Shown in pieces: positions 7,264 to 14,137 of a stretch of DNA of 27,352 nt. The stretch's first letter is position 1; every line of letters starts with the position of its first letter. The notes under the pieces were generated by a model. The model was not told the origin of the DNA and did not search any database. It worked only from the letters and a program-made list of their open reading frames with translations. The DNA is from a virus, in IMG/VR virus record IMGVR_UViG_3300046011_003437, positions 1-27,352 of that record; one strand, written 5' to 3'. The position numbers and the translations under genes are program-made.

Positions 7264-7506
7264 TTAGTCTAGCACATCTTCTAACGTCGTGCCGAGACGC
7301 ACATAGATTGGCGTGTACTCACCGACGTATGCGCCGACAACGTTGAACTCAAAGAACTCAATCGCCTCCTCGTCCGTCATCCCGTCGCGCTCCATCAGTA
7401 TCTGGATGCACTTGTCCTCATCGTAGATCACCAGGTTCTTATTGAACTGACGACCGATCCCGATGATCGCTTCGTCAAACCCGTCGGCTACCAATGTCTC
7501 GCTCAT
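7264..7506 (-). CDS. Small phage hypothetical protein downstream of dnaB
   Basis: 80 acidic residues. The pattern FDEAIIGIG...VIYDEDKCIQILMERDGMTDEEAIEFFEFNVVGAYVGEYTPI resembles a small protein family seen often in phage genomes, with no known function. It overlaps the helicase stop by 4 bases (ATGA) and is the last gene before the terminator, so it is co-expressed with DnaB. Confidence 0.75.
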   Translation of the reverse strand: MSETLVADGFDEAIIGIGRQFNKNLVIYDEDKCIQILMERDGMTDEEAIEFFEFNVVGAYVGEYTPIYVRLGTTLEDVLD

Positions 7507-8810
7507 ACTTCCTCCGTAAAGGTGGTCGTAGCCTTGACGAACGTCAAGTCAATCTCACCCGTCGGTCCATTGCGATGCTTCGCTAGGGACAACTTGATCT
7601 TCTCGGTTGCTTGCCCGTGTTCCTGTCCGTTGGGTCGCCATAGTAGCATCACAAGGTCAGCGTCCTGCTCAATCGCACCAGAGTCTCGGAGGTCAGCCAG
7701 TCGTGGTTGGCCTCCTTCTCTATGCTCGGCAGCACGAGACAACTGCGACAGCGCGATGACGGGAACGTTCAGCTCCCGCGCCATCGCCTTTAGCCCTCGG
7801 CTGATGTCGCTCGTCTCGACCACCCTATTGCCTTCCTTGGTCTGCTTGGTTGGCATCATCAGTTGGAGGTAGTCCACGATGATGAGGTCAAGCCCGCCGT
7901 CCGCAGATAGCCGACGCGCCTTAGAGCGTAGGTCTACGGGCGATGCTACGGGCGAGTCGTCAATGAAGATGCTCGCCGCCTCCAACTTGTGTACCGATGC
8001 TGCGATGCGGGCTAGGTTCATCCCCTCCACATCGCCACGCCTGATGCGGAAGATGTCCACGCCAGACACGCCCGCCATCAGACGGGTCGCCAACTGATCC
8101 TTGCTCATCTCCAGCGAGAACACCGCCACCCGCTTCTTCTCGTGGATGGCAGCGTGCTGCGCAATGTTCAAGGCAAGCGAGGTCTTGCCGACCGAAGGAC
8201 GAGCAGCAAGGATGGTGAGGTCAGACTTCTGCCACCCGCCAGTCATCTGGTCAAGTGTGCCAAGCCCAGAACCAACGCCTTCTGCCGACCCTCGGTTGTG
8301 CCGAGTCCAGTCCAACCGACTGATCGCATCGTCAATAAGACCACGCATCTCGGTGAAGTCGGACTTCTTGAGGGTGCGTGCCACCTTGTAAATCTCTGCC
8401 TCTGCCCTGTCCAGCGCCTCGTCGGAGTCAGCAGGGTCTTCGTAGGCAATCTCCGCAACGCGAGAGGCTGCGGTGATGAGGCGGCGCAAGGTCGCCTTCG
8501 TCCGTACCGAGTCGGCATACGACTTCGCGTTGGCACTCGTCGGCGTGGATGCCATAAACCCAGAGAGCGAGGAGTACCCGCCCGCCTCGTCAATGAGTCC
8601 CTGCCGAGCCAGTTCGTCGCCAACCGACACGATGTCCATCACGTCGCCACGCTTGGCAATCTCGGTGATGGCACGCCATACTGCCCTGTGCTGCGCCGTA
8701 GAGAAGTCGTCGGGGGCAATCTCACTCGCGTACGAGTACGCCTCATCGTCAATGAGGACTGACCCGATCAGCCCTGACTCGGCCTCTAGGCTACGAGGTG
8801 GTTGTCTCAC
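7503..8810 (-). CDS. dnaB: Replicative DNA helicase, DnaB family
   Basis: 435 residues, the usual DnaB length. N-terminal helical domain (SLEAESGLIGSVLID... to about residue 100) followed by the RecA-like motor: Walker A ARPSVGKTS near residue 207, FSLEMSKDQLATRL, Walker B DLIIVDYLQLM, and DLRDSGAIEQDADLVMLLWR. This hexameric 5'-3' helicase unwinds the fork during phage replication. The start overlaps the upstream gene by 20 bases and the end overlaps the downstream gene by 4. No primase or polymerase gene is in the window. Confidence 0.95.
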   Translation of the reverse strand: MRQPPRSLEAESGLIGSVLIDDEAYSYASEIAPDDFSTAQHRAVWRAITEIAKRGDVMDIVSVGDELARQGLIDEAGGYSSLSGFMASTPTSANAKSYADSVRTKATLRRLITAASRVAEIAYEDPADSDEALDRAEAEIYKVARTLKKSDFTEMRGLIDDAISRLDWTRHNRGSAEGVGSGLGTLDQMTGGWQKSDLTILAARPSVGKTSLALNIAQHAAIHEKKRVAVFSLEMSKDQLATRLMAGVSGVDIFRIRRGDVEGMNLARIAASVHKLEAASIFIDDSPVASPVDLRSKARRLSADGGLDLIIVDYLQLMMPTKQTKEGNRVVETSDISRGLKAMARELNVPVIALSQLSRAAEHREGGQPRLADLRDSGAIEQDADLVMLLWRPNGQEHGQATEKIKLSLAKHRNGPTGEIDLTFVKATTTFTEEV

Positions 8811-9387
8811 GATTCCCCTCCTTCTTCTTCAATCGGTAATAGAACGAATACTCCGCTGCCTTGCGCTTGTTCCTGTATCTCTTGTCCTGTCCGCGTACGA
8901 CTTCGGAGGGGCTGGGAGAATCATCCTCCCTGTCCCACGCCGAGTTAGGGTCAAAGGGCTTGCCAAAGGTCTTGTGTACGGCATCTGGGTCGCAGGTCGT
9001 AGCGGAGAACACCGCACCAGCCCGCTCCTCCTCAGAGAAGGGATCGCGCTTGTCTATGTGTCCAACGAATCCCCACAGGCGGCAGTCATCGCAGGTGTAC
9101 GCCATCTCGTTGGGGAGGTCAAGTATACCACGAGCGCGAGCGTGTCCGCTGCGCCGTAGTTCCATTACCTCCTCGGATGCCTCAACATACGCCCTGATCC
9201 ACGCATCACGATCACTCAGGTATGGTCTGCCGCAGAACTCCACGAGGTCGTTAGCCTCGTGGAATCTGCCTTGCCACGCCACATCTGGTCGCGTGTCCAT
9301 CCCGTCGTTCCAATGATCGTCTTGGCAACTCATCTCCTTGTCCACCACTTTGGCGGCAAGGATGTACCTGAAATCCACATCCTTCAC
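8791..9387 (-). CDS. Hypothetical protein upstream of dnaB
   Basis: 198 residues from a GTG at 9387; not recognised. It has CDDCRLWGFVGHIDK in the middle, a CxxC plus His that could bind metal, and a very basic C terminus (QDKRYRNKRKAAEYSFYYRL). The frame is open back to an ATG at 9513, but that start has no ribosome site and overlaps the preceding gene by 53 bases. The extra codons are AT-ending, unlike the rest, while another frame there encodes a hydrophobic peptide with normal codon use; hence the shorter start. The link to helicase suggests a replication accessory role only by position. Confidence 0.65.
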   Translation of the reverse strand: MKDVDFRYILAAKVVDKEMSCQDDHWNDGMDTRPDVAWQGRFHEANDLVEFCGRPYLSDRDAWIRAYVEASEEVMELRRSGHARARGILDLPNEMAYTCDDCRLWGFVGHIDKRDPFSEEERAGAVFSATTCDPDAVHKTFGKPFDPNSAWDREDDSPSPSEVVRGQDKRYRNKRKAAEYSFYYRLKKKEGNRETTTS

Positions 9388-9452
9388 TATGAGCCAGCCG
9401 CAGCAACGCCCATTAGGAAGATGATCACCATAAGTTTGGCGAAGTCCGTCAT
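9387..9452 (-). CDS. Possible 21-residue hydrophobic peptide
   Basis: Reading frame MTDFAKLMVIIFLMGVAAAG plus Ser fits one short membrane helix. It starts 9 bases after the upstream stop behind GAAAGAG, and its TAG stop overlaps the GTG start of the next gene by one base. Third positions are G/C-rich like the neighbours, unlike the competing frame. Too short to be sure. Confidence 0.4.
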   Translation of the reverse strand: MTDFAKLMVIIFLMGVAAAGS

Positions 9453-9460
9453 AAACTCTT

Positions 9461-9850
9461 TCACTTGACCACTTGATACTTCCTACCACCGAAGCGTAGT
9501 TCGGTGATGGCATCTGTCGGGATTGACTTGTACTCTGCCGACTTCGGCTCCCATACGATCATCAGTCCCAACTTCTCAGGGTCGTATGCCTTCTTTCCAC
9601 CCTTCAGGTGCTTGTGTACGCCGAGGCGGCAGGTCATCACCCGTCGCTCGCCCGTCGTTCGCTTGGTGAAGGCGATGGTGAAGAACTTTCCCATTGACTT
9701 CTTGATCAGGCGCACCGCCGCCTCAATGGTCAGCCTGTTGCTATGCTGCGCCGCGTTCGGGCAGGTGCGCGTCCAACTCTTATTGGGTTGGTATGCCTCT
9801 GCCTCAAACTGCGTACCGCAATCCCAACAATAGAACTCCTCGGTCTTCAT
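9461..9850 (-). CDS. Zinc-knuckle plus WYL_2/SH3-like phage protein
   Basis: 129 residues. The N terminus holds CWDC and a later Cys (RTCPNAAQH), a likely zinc site. The C-terminal part (FFTIAFTKRTTGERRVMTCRL, GVHKHLKGGKKAYDPEK, IPTDAITELRFGGRKY) matches the small SH3/Sm-like beta-barrel family common in phages (WYL_2 type). That family is presumed to bind nucleic acid or protein, but its role is not established. ATGA overlap with the gene before it. Confidence 0.7.
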   Translation of the reverse strand: MKTEEFYCWDCGTQFEAEAYQPNKSWTRTCPNAAQHSNRLTIEAAVRLIKKSMGKFFTIAFTKRTTGERRVMTCRLGVHKHLKGGKKAYDPEKLGLMIVWEPKSAEYKSIPTDAITELRFGGRKYQVVK

Positions 9851-10059
9851 CGTCCCTCCTCCTTATTTCTCGCCGCCTCAATCGCGGCATCTTCTAGGCT
9901 CCAAGTGAAGGCATCTGCCTTCGCCTCCTCGTTATACTTATCGTCGCACCAAGTATGCGCCAGACCTTCGTCTGTATCTCGTGCGTTGTCCATACCCTCA
10001 ACCACATACTCCCCGCAATAGCAGCAGGAAGATACGGCTAGACCATAGTCCTCACTCAC
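9847..10059 (-). CDS. Small Cys-containing hypothetical protein
   Basis: 70 residues, GTG start overlapping the upstream stop (GTGA). SCCYCGEYV near the N terminus and HTWC around residue 35 give a CxxC...HxxC set that may bind zinc. The C-terminal half is an acidic helix. No family recognised. Confidence 0.65.
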   Translation of the reverse strand: MSEDYGLAVSSCCYCGEYVVEGMDNARDTDEGLAHTWCDDKYNEEAKADAFTWSLEDAAIEAARNKEEGR

Positions 10060-10304
10060 TTCTCCACCTCATCATCTTCATCGGTGTACTGGTGCGAATC
10101 GCACGCATACCCGTCATCACAATCCTGCTTCTTCACGGAGTCAAGAATCTCCTCCCCGCCTCCATCGGCAGCCTCGCCAATGCGGTACACCCGCTTATCG
10201 TTGTGGTCTACGACCGCCACCGACACATCCAACTGCTCGCCCGTATCAAACGATACGCCGACCACTGAACCGCTAAGAACCTCAATCACCAATAGCCTAC
10301 TCAT
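10056..10304 (-). CDS. Small acidic hypothetical protein
   Basis: 82 residues, strongly acidic toward the C terminus (YTDEDDEVEK). The first 45 residues alternate beta-like stretches (LLVIEVLSGSVVGVSFDTG, LDVSVAVVDHNDKRVYRIGE). ATGA overlap on both sides. Not recognised. Confidence 0.65.
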   Translation of the reverse strand: MSRLLVIEVLSGSVVGVSFDTGEQLDVSVAVVDHNDKRVYRIGEAADGGGEEILDSVKKQDCDDGYACDSHQYTDEDDEVEK

Positions 10305-10504
10305 TTGTATACCCCCCTTCCATCACATCCACACGCTCCGTCTTGGCACATCGCACCTTCGGATACAACCATCGCGCATCCATACTTCATTGAGCGGTTG
10401 TCCTCGCACTCGGCGCAATACCACTCAATCTCGCCGCTCGCGTTGTTGTCCGCGAACCACACTCCTTCTTCTCCGCACTCGCAGTTGCTATACATTACGC
10501 TCAT
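10301..10504 (-). CDS. Small Cys-rich hypothetical protein
   Basis: 67 residues with about nine cysteines (CECG, YCAEC, CQDGACGCDG), likely metal-binding. ATG 10504 is chosen over an in-frame ATG at 10528 because AAGGAGG lies 6-7 bases upstream. It overlaps the preceding gene by 17 bases and the next by 4. It resembles zinc-ribbon adaptors but no family can be named. Confidence 0.65.
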   Translation of the reverse strand: MSVMYSNCECGEEGVWFADNNASGEIEWYCAECEDNRSMKYGCAMVVSEGAMCQDGACGCDGRGVYK

Positions 10505-10850
10505 CTTCGTCCTCCTTGTCGTAGTCATCTGGGATGTCGCTCGTGCTATACGAAGCGTCTGCCTCCCTGTCTAGGTTGTAGACAAACACTTCTACATCCA
10601 ACTCCTTATCCAAGAATCGCAACTCCTTGACGAGCGAGGCGCACCACTCTTGGTGGAACACATCGTAGGACACGCTGTATCCTCGCACCTCGTAAATGTC
10701 CCCTGATTGTAGCGACGAGCGGCGGTAGTTCTCACCGCTAATGAAGAACCCCGCACCCGACAACCACTTGTCTACGATCTCTGGGTACCTGTTCGGACTC
10801 TTATCCTTGTCCGCCGTGATCGTGAGATACACCTCTGCGCTTGCGCTCAT
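10488..10850 (-). CDS. Hypothetical protein with acidic tail
   Basis: 120 residues; start at ATG 10850, preceded by AAAGGAGG at 4 bases, rather than the upstream in-frame ATG at 10901 that lies inside another gene. The body looks alpha/beta (AEVYLTITADKD, EVRGYSVSYDVFHQEW, DVEVFVYNL) and the last 25 residues are Asp/Glu-rich, a pattern seen in DNA mimics but also in many ordinary proteins. Not recognised. Confidence 0.65.
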   Translation of the reverse strand: MSASAEVYLTITADKDKSPNRYPEIVDKWLSGAGFFISGENYRRSSLQSGDIYEVRGYSVSYDVFHQEWCASLVKELRFLDKELDVEVFVYNLDREADASYSTSDIPDDYDKEDEDERNV

Positions 10851-11008
10851 AGCACCTCCTTTATTGCTGCTTTCACACATAGATCGCAACCACAATGCCA
10901 CTCGTTATAGCACTCCTCGCATAGCGGTTTGCCGCTCCACTCAATCGTTTCACTGAACTCGTCCCCGCAGTTTCCGCAGGGCTTATACCCCTCGTCCTCT
11001 GGCATCAT
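10847..11008 (-). CDS. Small zinc-ribbon protein (53 aa)
   Basis: Short gene joined by 4-base overlaps at both ends (ATGA each). The product has PCGNCGDEF (CxxC), then KPLCEECYNEW (CxxC), then HCGCDLC, so two complete zinc knuckles within 45 residues, as in treble-clef or ribbon mini-proteins. Its own 3' end encodes the AAAGGAGG ribosome site of the next gene. Strong junction evidence makes it real; function unknown. Confidence 0.65.
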   Translation of the reverse strand: MMPEDEGYKPCGNCGDEFSETIEWSGKPLCEECYNEWHCGCDLCVKAAIKEVL

Positions 11009-11169
11009 ACCGACAACCTCCCCACACTAAACCCAAGCAGGAAGATAGATAGCAGGGTGAAGGCGATAGTCGCACGCCACCAGAACTGCTGCGCCTTCCT
11101 GCGCTTGCTCTCTGCCGCCAGATAGCGGAACAGATACGATTCCGATAGTTCCCGTCCGTACTTGCTCAT
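11005..11169 (-). CDS. Small single-pass membrane protein (54 aa)
   Basis: Starts ATG 11169 with a near-ideal AGGAGGTGA 5 bases upstream; both ends overlap neighbours by 4 bases. The N-terminal 32 residues are charged and basic (YLAAESKRRKAQQFWWR), followed by one membrane helix (TIAFTLLSIFLLGFSVG) and a short tail. The charge pattern predicts the N terminus in the cytoplasm. Function unknown. Confidence 0.7.
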   Translation of the reverse strand: MSKYGRELSESYLFRYLAAESKRRKAQQFWWRATIAFTLLSIFLLGFSVGRLSV

Positions 11170-11606
11170 AGTTTCACCTCCTCATCAAACTGATAGTTCA
11201 CATTGACCCCTGTCCACTCAATCATCTTGCCATCCTCAAACATCCACTTCCACTTTTCCCCGTCCTCGCCCGTCCACTCAAACTCTCCCGATAGATACGG
11301 GGCGGCAGCGGAAAAGAACCACTTCTCGTCCCCAATCTTGGAGTCGTAGGCGAAGATGAGGATGCCACCATCATCTTCGTCCTGAACCTCAAACCCTAAC
11401 GTTAGGAAGACCTCCTTCGCGTTCGGGATGGTACGCAAGTCTTCTGGCATCCACGCAAAGAACTTCGTTGTTCTCTCTGCGCTATACGAACCTCCCCCCA
11501 TCAGGTCGGTGCGCTCTTGGAGTGCCATCATCGCCTCGTACGCCTTACCGAGATCATCCTTCTTGATCCGTACATTACCGCTTCCGCTTACATAGTACCC
11601 CATCAT
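11166..11606 (-). CDS. Hypothetical protein
   Basis: 146 residues, acidic, rich in Trp and Phe. It begins with a possible strand pair (YYVSGSGNVRIKKDDLGKAYEAM) and ends with repeated Trp motifs (EFEWTGEDGEKWKWMFEDGKMIEW). GGGGGAG directly precedes two consecutive ATGs (11606, 11603). No family recognised; similar acidic Trp-rich proteins occur in phage accessory operons. Confidence 0.7.
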   Translation of the reverse strand: MMGYYVSGSGNVRIKKDDLGKAYEAMMALQERTDLMGGGSYSAERTTKFFAWMPEDLRTIPNAKEVFLTLGFEVQDEDDGGILIFAYDSKIGDEKWFFSAAAPYLSGEFEWTGEDGEKWKWMFEDGKMIEWTGVNVNYQFDEEVKL

Positions 11607-11612
11607 CTCCCC

Positions 11613-11903
11613 CTATCCAAATAGGATGCGGCGGTGTGCCACATCTCTAAAACTAATGTGATCATAGTCAAGGATGGCATCCTCAACCTGCTCATCTGTC
11701 ATCGCGTCCACCTCGGAAACCTCAAAGTCCGTCCCGCCCATCTCCTCAATGAGCCACGCACGAGCCGCTTGGCGAGATTCGTCTGCCGTATCGTGAGCCT
11801 CGTAGACGATGCCGTCATCGCTTACCACGATGAACTCATACACCACGAACACATCCCACTCACCACTCTCTACTCGTGTGCCGTCCTCTTTCTCGTATGC
11901 CAT
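11613..11903 (-). CDS. Hypothetical acidic protein
   Basis: 96 residues, acidic. It shows a central strand pair (WDVFVVYEFIVVSDDGIVYEA) and helix (DESRQAARAWLIEEMGG). GGGGGAGTT precedes the ATG at 11903. No family recognised. It lies between the Trp-rich protein and the RlpA-like gene. Confidence 0.65.
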   Translation of the reverse strand: MAYEKEDGTRVESGEWDVFVVYEFIVVSDDGIVYEAHDTADESRQAARAWLIEEMGGTDFEVSEVDAMTDEQVEDAILDYDHISFRDVAHRRILFG

Positions 11904-11920
11904 AACTCCCCCCTTCTCTA

Positions 11921-12322
11921 CTATCGTGCGCCCAAGTAGCGCACGCTTACCTTAGCGACACCTTCGCCAAGTGTCAAGCCTAACGCCAAGAACGCCATAG
12001 GGCTGAGGTCAATCAACACCCTTCCCTGATCGCACGCTCGGCAGTAATCCCTCACAATGACCCGCACCTCCTTGCCTGTCTTCTTACTCCTCACAATCAC
12101 CGCAACGGGCTTCATCCCATACCTGAACCACGCCGTTGCGCCGTATAGCCAACGCTCCCCGCCCCGCCCGCCGTTGCGCTTCGCAACATAGGGCGAGCAG
12201 GTATCGGTACGCCCCAAGAACGACACCCCCGCAGGGCATCGTGCGCCATACCAAGTAGCGCGGTCGGTAGGTGCGGCGGGCGTAGCCGCCAACACCACCG
12301 AGAGCGCGAGCGCGGCGATCAA
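11921..12322 (-). CDS. Secreted RlpA-like double-psi beta-barrel protein
   Basis: 133 residues from TTG 12322, with GTGGAGG 4 bases upstream. An N-terminal signal peptide (IAALALSVVLAATPA, probable cleavage after TPA) is followed by RATWYGAR (the family's A-s-W-Y-G start), YGATAWFRYG, VRSKKTGKEVRVIVRDYC with Asp92, and RVLIDLSPMAFLAL with Asp105, the conserved core of RlpA-type barrels. RlpA binds or cleaves glycan strands in peptidoglycan. It is not beside the holin, so it may act on the wall or envelope early, or be displayed outside. Cys94/Cys97 (YCRAC) could form a disulphide after export. Confidence 0.8.
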   Translation of the reverse strand: MIAALALSVVLAATPAAPTDRATWYGARCPAGVSFLGRTDTCSPYVAKRNGGRGGERWLYGATAWFRYGMKPVAVIVRSKKTGKEVRVIVRDYCRACDQGRVLIDLSPMAFLALGLTLGEGVAKVSVRYLGAR

Positions 12323-12420
12323 AGAGCCTCCACGCCCAGACCAGATAGCAACACCGCCGCCGCGATAATCACCGCGAGCAAAATGATGCGATAGTCCTCG
12401 TCCGTGTATTCTCTACGCAT
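12319..12420 (-). CDS. 33-residue membrane peptide coupled to RlpA-like gene
   Basis: Short frame from ATG 12420 whose TGA overlaps the TTG start of the RlpA-like gene (TTGA), while its start overlaps the upstream gene by 8 bases. A charged N terminus (RREYTDEDYR) is followed by one membrane helix (IILLAVIIAAAVLLSGLGV). Codon use matches its neighbours. It may be a partner of the secreted protein; function unknown. Confidence 0.6.
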   Translation of the reverse strand: MRREYTDEDYRIILLAVIIAAAVLLSGLGVEAL

Positions 12421-12802
12421 TATCCGCCACCCTCTCCGCGTACGCCGCACGCTCGGCGCGGTAGGCGGGGATGCTAGCCCGCAACGCTTCTAGGGTGTAG
12501 CGGTCATCACCGCGCCCCGCCGCCATCCCCTCGCGGTAGGCGTGGATGAGGTGATACACCTCCCGCTTCGTGCCGTAGCCGCTCGTGATGCTACGCACCC
12601 CGCCGCCCTCGTTGACGATCTGCTGCAACTGGTAGCCGCCATACGCCCCTGCTAGGGTGTAGCGTCCAACCATCGCCCTATTCTGCCCATCCTCGCCCCG
12701 CGTCCATAGCGGCGCGTCTGCCTCCGCCTCGGAGAATCCCGCTATGCGGTTGAGTCCCCGCACCGCGCCGTTGAGGTCTGCCATCGTGTACCTGTACGCC
12801 AT
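12413..12802 (-). CDS. Phage hypothetical protein with GAYGGY motif
   Basis: 129 residues. YTMADLNGAVRGLNRIAG, VGRYTLAGAYGGYQLQQIVNEGGGVRSI and KREVYHLIHAYREGM resemble a small conserved protein I associate with actinobacteriophage genomes; its function is unknown. GGGGGAG-ATT precedes ATG 12802, the same leader as several other genes in this block. Coding sequence is very GC-rich with many CTAG sites. Confidence 0.75.
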   Translation of the reverse strand: MAYRYTMADLNGAVRGLNRIAGFSEAEADAPLWTRGEDGQNRAMVGRYTLAGAYGGYQLQQIVNEGGGVRSITSGYGTKREVYHLIHAYREGMAAGRGDDRYTLEALRASIPAYRAERAAYAERVADNA

Positions 12803-12829
12803 AATCTCCCCCTAACTAACTATTGGCTA

Positions 12830-12852
12830 GGGGGCGGCTATCTGCCGCCCCC
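12830..12852 (-). repeat. Intergenic hairpin H1 (GGGGGCGGC stem)
   Basis: GGGGGCGGC (12830-12838) and GCCGCCCCC (12844-12852) form a perfect 9-bp stem with loop TATCT. It lies 11 bases beyond the stop of the 12864 gene and about 28 bases before the next start. First of five related hairpins in this operon. No T-run follows, so mRNA stabilisation or processing is as likely as termination. Confidence 0.75.
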
Positions 12853-12863
12853 CGCCGTATACT

Positions 12864-13058
12864 TTACGCCGCCAACCTACTCATTGGCAAGAGCGCAGAA
12901 TAGGCTACGCGCTCCAAGAATACGCGCCGCCATTGCGGCGGTAGCGTTGCCGCTTCTGCGCGGATAGCATCAACGGCGGCGGCTTCTACGCCATCCCGCC
13001 GCGCTACTAGCCAACGGCTAGCCGCTTCTCGTGCTTGTGCTTCTATCTGCTTCTCCAT
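12864..13058 (-). CDS. Small Ala/Arg-rich hypothetical protein
   Basis: 64 residues, almost wholly helical (QIEAQAREAASRWLVARRDG, DAIRAEAATLPPQWRRVFLE). GGGGGAG-ATT precedes ATG 13058. Flanked on both sides by the GGGGGCGG hairpins, so it is a separate cassette in the operon. Not recognised. Confidence 0.65.
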   Translation of the reverse strand: MEKQIEAQAREAASRWLVARRDGVEAAAVDAIRAEAATLPPQWRRVFLERVAYSALLPMSRLAA

Positions 13059-13082
13059 AATCTCCCCCTATGCTATGGGCTA

Positions 13083-13104
13083 GGGGGCGGCTAACGCCGC
13101 CCCC
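13083..13104 (-). repeat. Intergenic hairpin H2 (GGGGGCGGC stem)
   Basis: GGGGGCGGC (13083-13091) and GCCGCCCCC (13096-13104) form the same 9-bp stem as H1 with loop TAAC. It begins 10 bases after the stop of the 13115 gene, reading leftward, and lies 24 bases before the start of the 12864 gene. Confidence 0.75.
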
Positions 13105-13114
13105 CGCCATCGTG

Positions 13115-13300
13115 CTACTTTCCCGCGTAGTGTTCTGCTAGTCTGGTGTTGATCTCATCGGCTACGCCGTAGACCACAACCAAAACCCCTAGCCCCGCAA
13201 ACGCGCCAACAACCGCCCCCGCGATACCCGCGAAGTGTTGACCCGCCCCCGCGCCGATAACAACCGCCGCGAAGATGAGAAACTTATCCGTTGCGCTCAT
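13115..13300 (-). CDS. Small membrane protein
   Basis: 61 residues. FLIFAAVVIGAGAGQHFAGI and AGAVVGAFAGLGVLVVVYGV are two closely spaced glycine/alanine-rich membrane helices, ending in a charged tail (ADEINTRLAEHYAGK). It follows its own promoter (13343-13371) with a leader of about 35 bases and a GGGGGA ribosome site. Holin-like in size, but unlinked to a lysin. Confidence 0.7.
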   Translation of the reverse strand: MSATDKFLIFAAVVIGAGAGQHFAGIAGAVVGAFAGLGVLVVVYGVADEINTRLAEHYAGK

Positions 13301-13342
13301 ACCATCCCCCTATTCTGGCGGGATTCTCCCGCCCTACGCCAT

Positions 13343-13371
13343 ACCCTAACCCCTAGCGGGGCGGGTGTCAA
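13343..13371 (-). promoter_or_regulatory. Leftward promoter P2 (TTGACA-17-TAGGGT)
   Basis: Read on the minus strand, TTGACA (13371-13366), a 17-base spacer and TAGGGT (13348-13343). The -35 is consensus and the -10 fits TAnnnT. It sits 43 bases before the start of the membrane-protein gene at 13300. The -35, the preceding CTA and the -10 are identical to promoter P1. Confidence 0.65.
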
Positions 13372-13373
13372 TA

Positions 13374-13398
13374 GGGGGCGGGCTATACACCCGCCCCC
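13374..13398 (-). repeat. Intergenic hairpin H3 (GGGGGCGGG stem)
   Basis: GGGGGCGGG (13374-13382) pairs with CCCGCCCCC (13390-13398), 9 bp, loop CTATACA. It lies between the stop of the 13407 gene and the -35 of promoter P2, the arrangement expected of a terminator that insulates one unit from the next promoter. Confidence 0.75.
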
Positions 13399-13406
13399 CG
13401 TAGCGG

Positions 13407-13745
13407 CTACCCGCGCCGCTTATACTCCGCGAGTAGTAGCGTCATCTCACCGCGCCCCTCCGCGCCCGTATAGCAGGGGCGGCACGCCGTAGCGGTATCG
13501 TCTAGGTATGCCCCGCCCTCATCCCGCCACGGGAGGGGCCAAGCGTCTAGCGTTGCGACAATCGCCCCGCACGCCGCGCAGGTATGCGCCTCGCACGCCG
13601 TCCCCTCATCGGGGTAGTATAGAATCGCCGCGCAACCCTCGGCGGCGCACTTATGCGGCGCGTACTCCGTACCGCATACGCACTCCGCGTAGTATTGTCT
13701 ACACCCCTCGCAGGTGTCTATGCTTGCCATCCTTACCCCTGCCAT
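13407..13745 (-). CDS. Cys-rich probable zinc-binding protein
   Basis: 112 residues with about fourteen cysteines arranged in pairs: CEGC, ECVCG, a Cys pair in HKCAAEGC, HTCAAC and CRPC. This suggests two or three zinc sites. GGGGGAG-ATT precedes ATG 13745. The C-terminal 25 residues are helical. Possibly an adaptor binding DNA or host RNA polymerase, as some small phage zinc proteins do; no direct support. Confidence 0.65.
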   Translation of the reverse strand: MAGVRMASIDTCEGCRQYYAECVCGTEYAPHKCAAEGCAAILYYPDEGTACEAHTCAACGAIVATLDAWPLPWRDEGGAYLDDTATACRPCYTGAEGRGEMTLLLAEYKRRG

Positions 13746-13764
13746 AATCTCCCCCTATCCTATC

Positions 13765-13789
13765 GGGGCGGGGGTATCTCCCCCGCCCC
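13765..13789 (-). repeat. Intergenic hairpin H4 (GGGGCGGGGG stem)
   Basis: GGGGCGGGGG (13765-13774) and CCCCCGCCCC (13780-13789) make a perfect 10-bp stem with loop TATCT, the same loop as H1. It lies 20 bases upstream of the 13745 start and close to the predicted transcription start of promoter P3, so it would form in the 5' leader of that transcript. Confidence 0.7.
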
Positions 13790-13793
13790 CTAT

Positions 13794-13822
13794 ACCCTAC
13801 CCCCTCGCGGGGGGATTGTATA
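13794..13822 (-). promoter_or_regulatory. Leftward promoter P3 (TATACA-17-TAGGGT)
   Basis: On the minus strand TATACA (13822-13817, 4 of 6 matches to TTGACA), a 17-base spacer and TAGGGT (13799-13794), the same -10 as P1 and P2. Located between the 13826 and 13407 genes. Weaker than the other two by its -35. Confidence 0.45.
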
Positions 13823-13825
13823 CCC

Positions 13826-14137
13826 CTAGAATCGGCTAGCCGTGCGGCGTTGCGATAACGCCTCATCAATCGCACGCCCCGCCCCGTAGGTACCGCCGCC
13901 GCTAGCGGCTAGCGTTGCCCGCGTACGGCTAGCAGATACGGCTACCGCGTCAAGGAAGCGGCTACCATCATAGCGCGGGCTACTATCGGCTAGGCTATCG
14001 GCTACGGCTAGGGCTACGCGATACGCCGCCCCCGCCGCCCGTATACCCTCGCCGCCGCTGTCCGCTACCGCTTCCACCGCAACCGCACGCCCTAGCGTAG
14101 CGGCTATCGCTTCATAGTCCCGCTTGCTCATTGCCAT
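13826..14137 (-). CDS. First gene of the leftward operon, hypothetical
   Basis: 103 residues, Ala/Arg/Ser-rich and largely helical (AIAATLGRAVAVEAVADSGG, AYRVALAVADSLADSS). GGGGGA lies 4 bases before ATG 14137. It is the promoter-proximal gene behind P1 (14202-14231). CTAG occurs repeatedly in its coding sequence. Not recognised; early position could fit a host-takeover protein, without evidence. Confidence 0.6.
   Translation of the reverse strand: MAMSKRDYEAIAATLGRAVAVEAVADSGGEGIRAAGAAYRVALAVADSLADSSPRYDGSRFLDAVAVSASRTRATLAASGGGTYGAGRAIDEALSQRRTASRF

Noticed and set aside
8142-8762. Plus-strand frame (206 aa) opposite dnaB
   Set aside because: Antisense to clear DnaB motifs; no own start signal.
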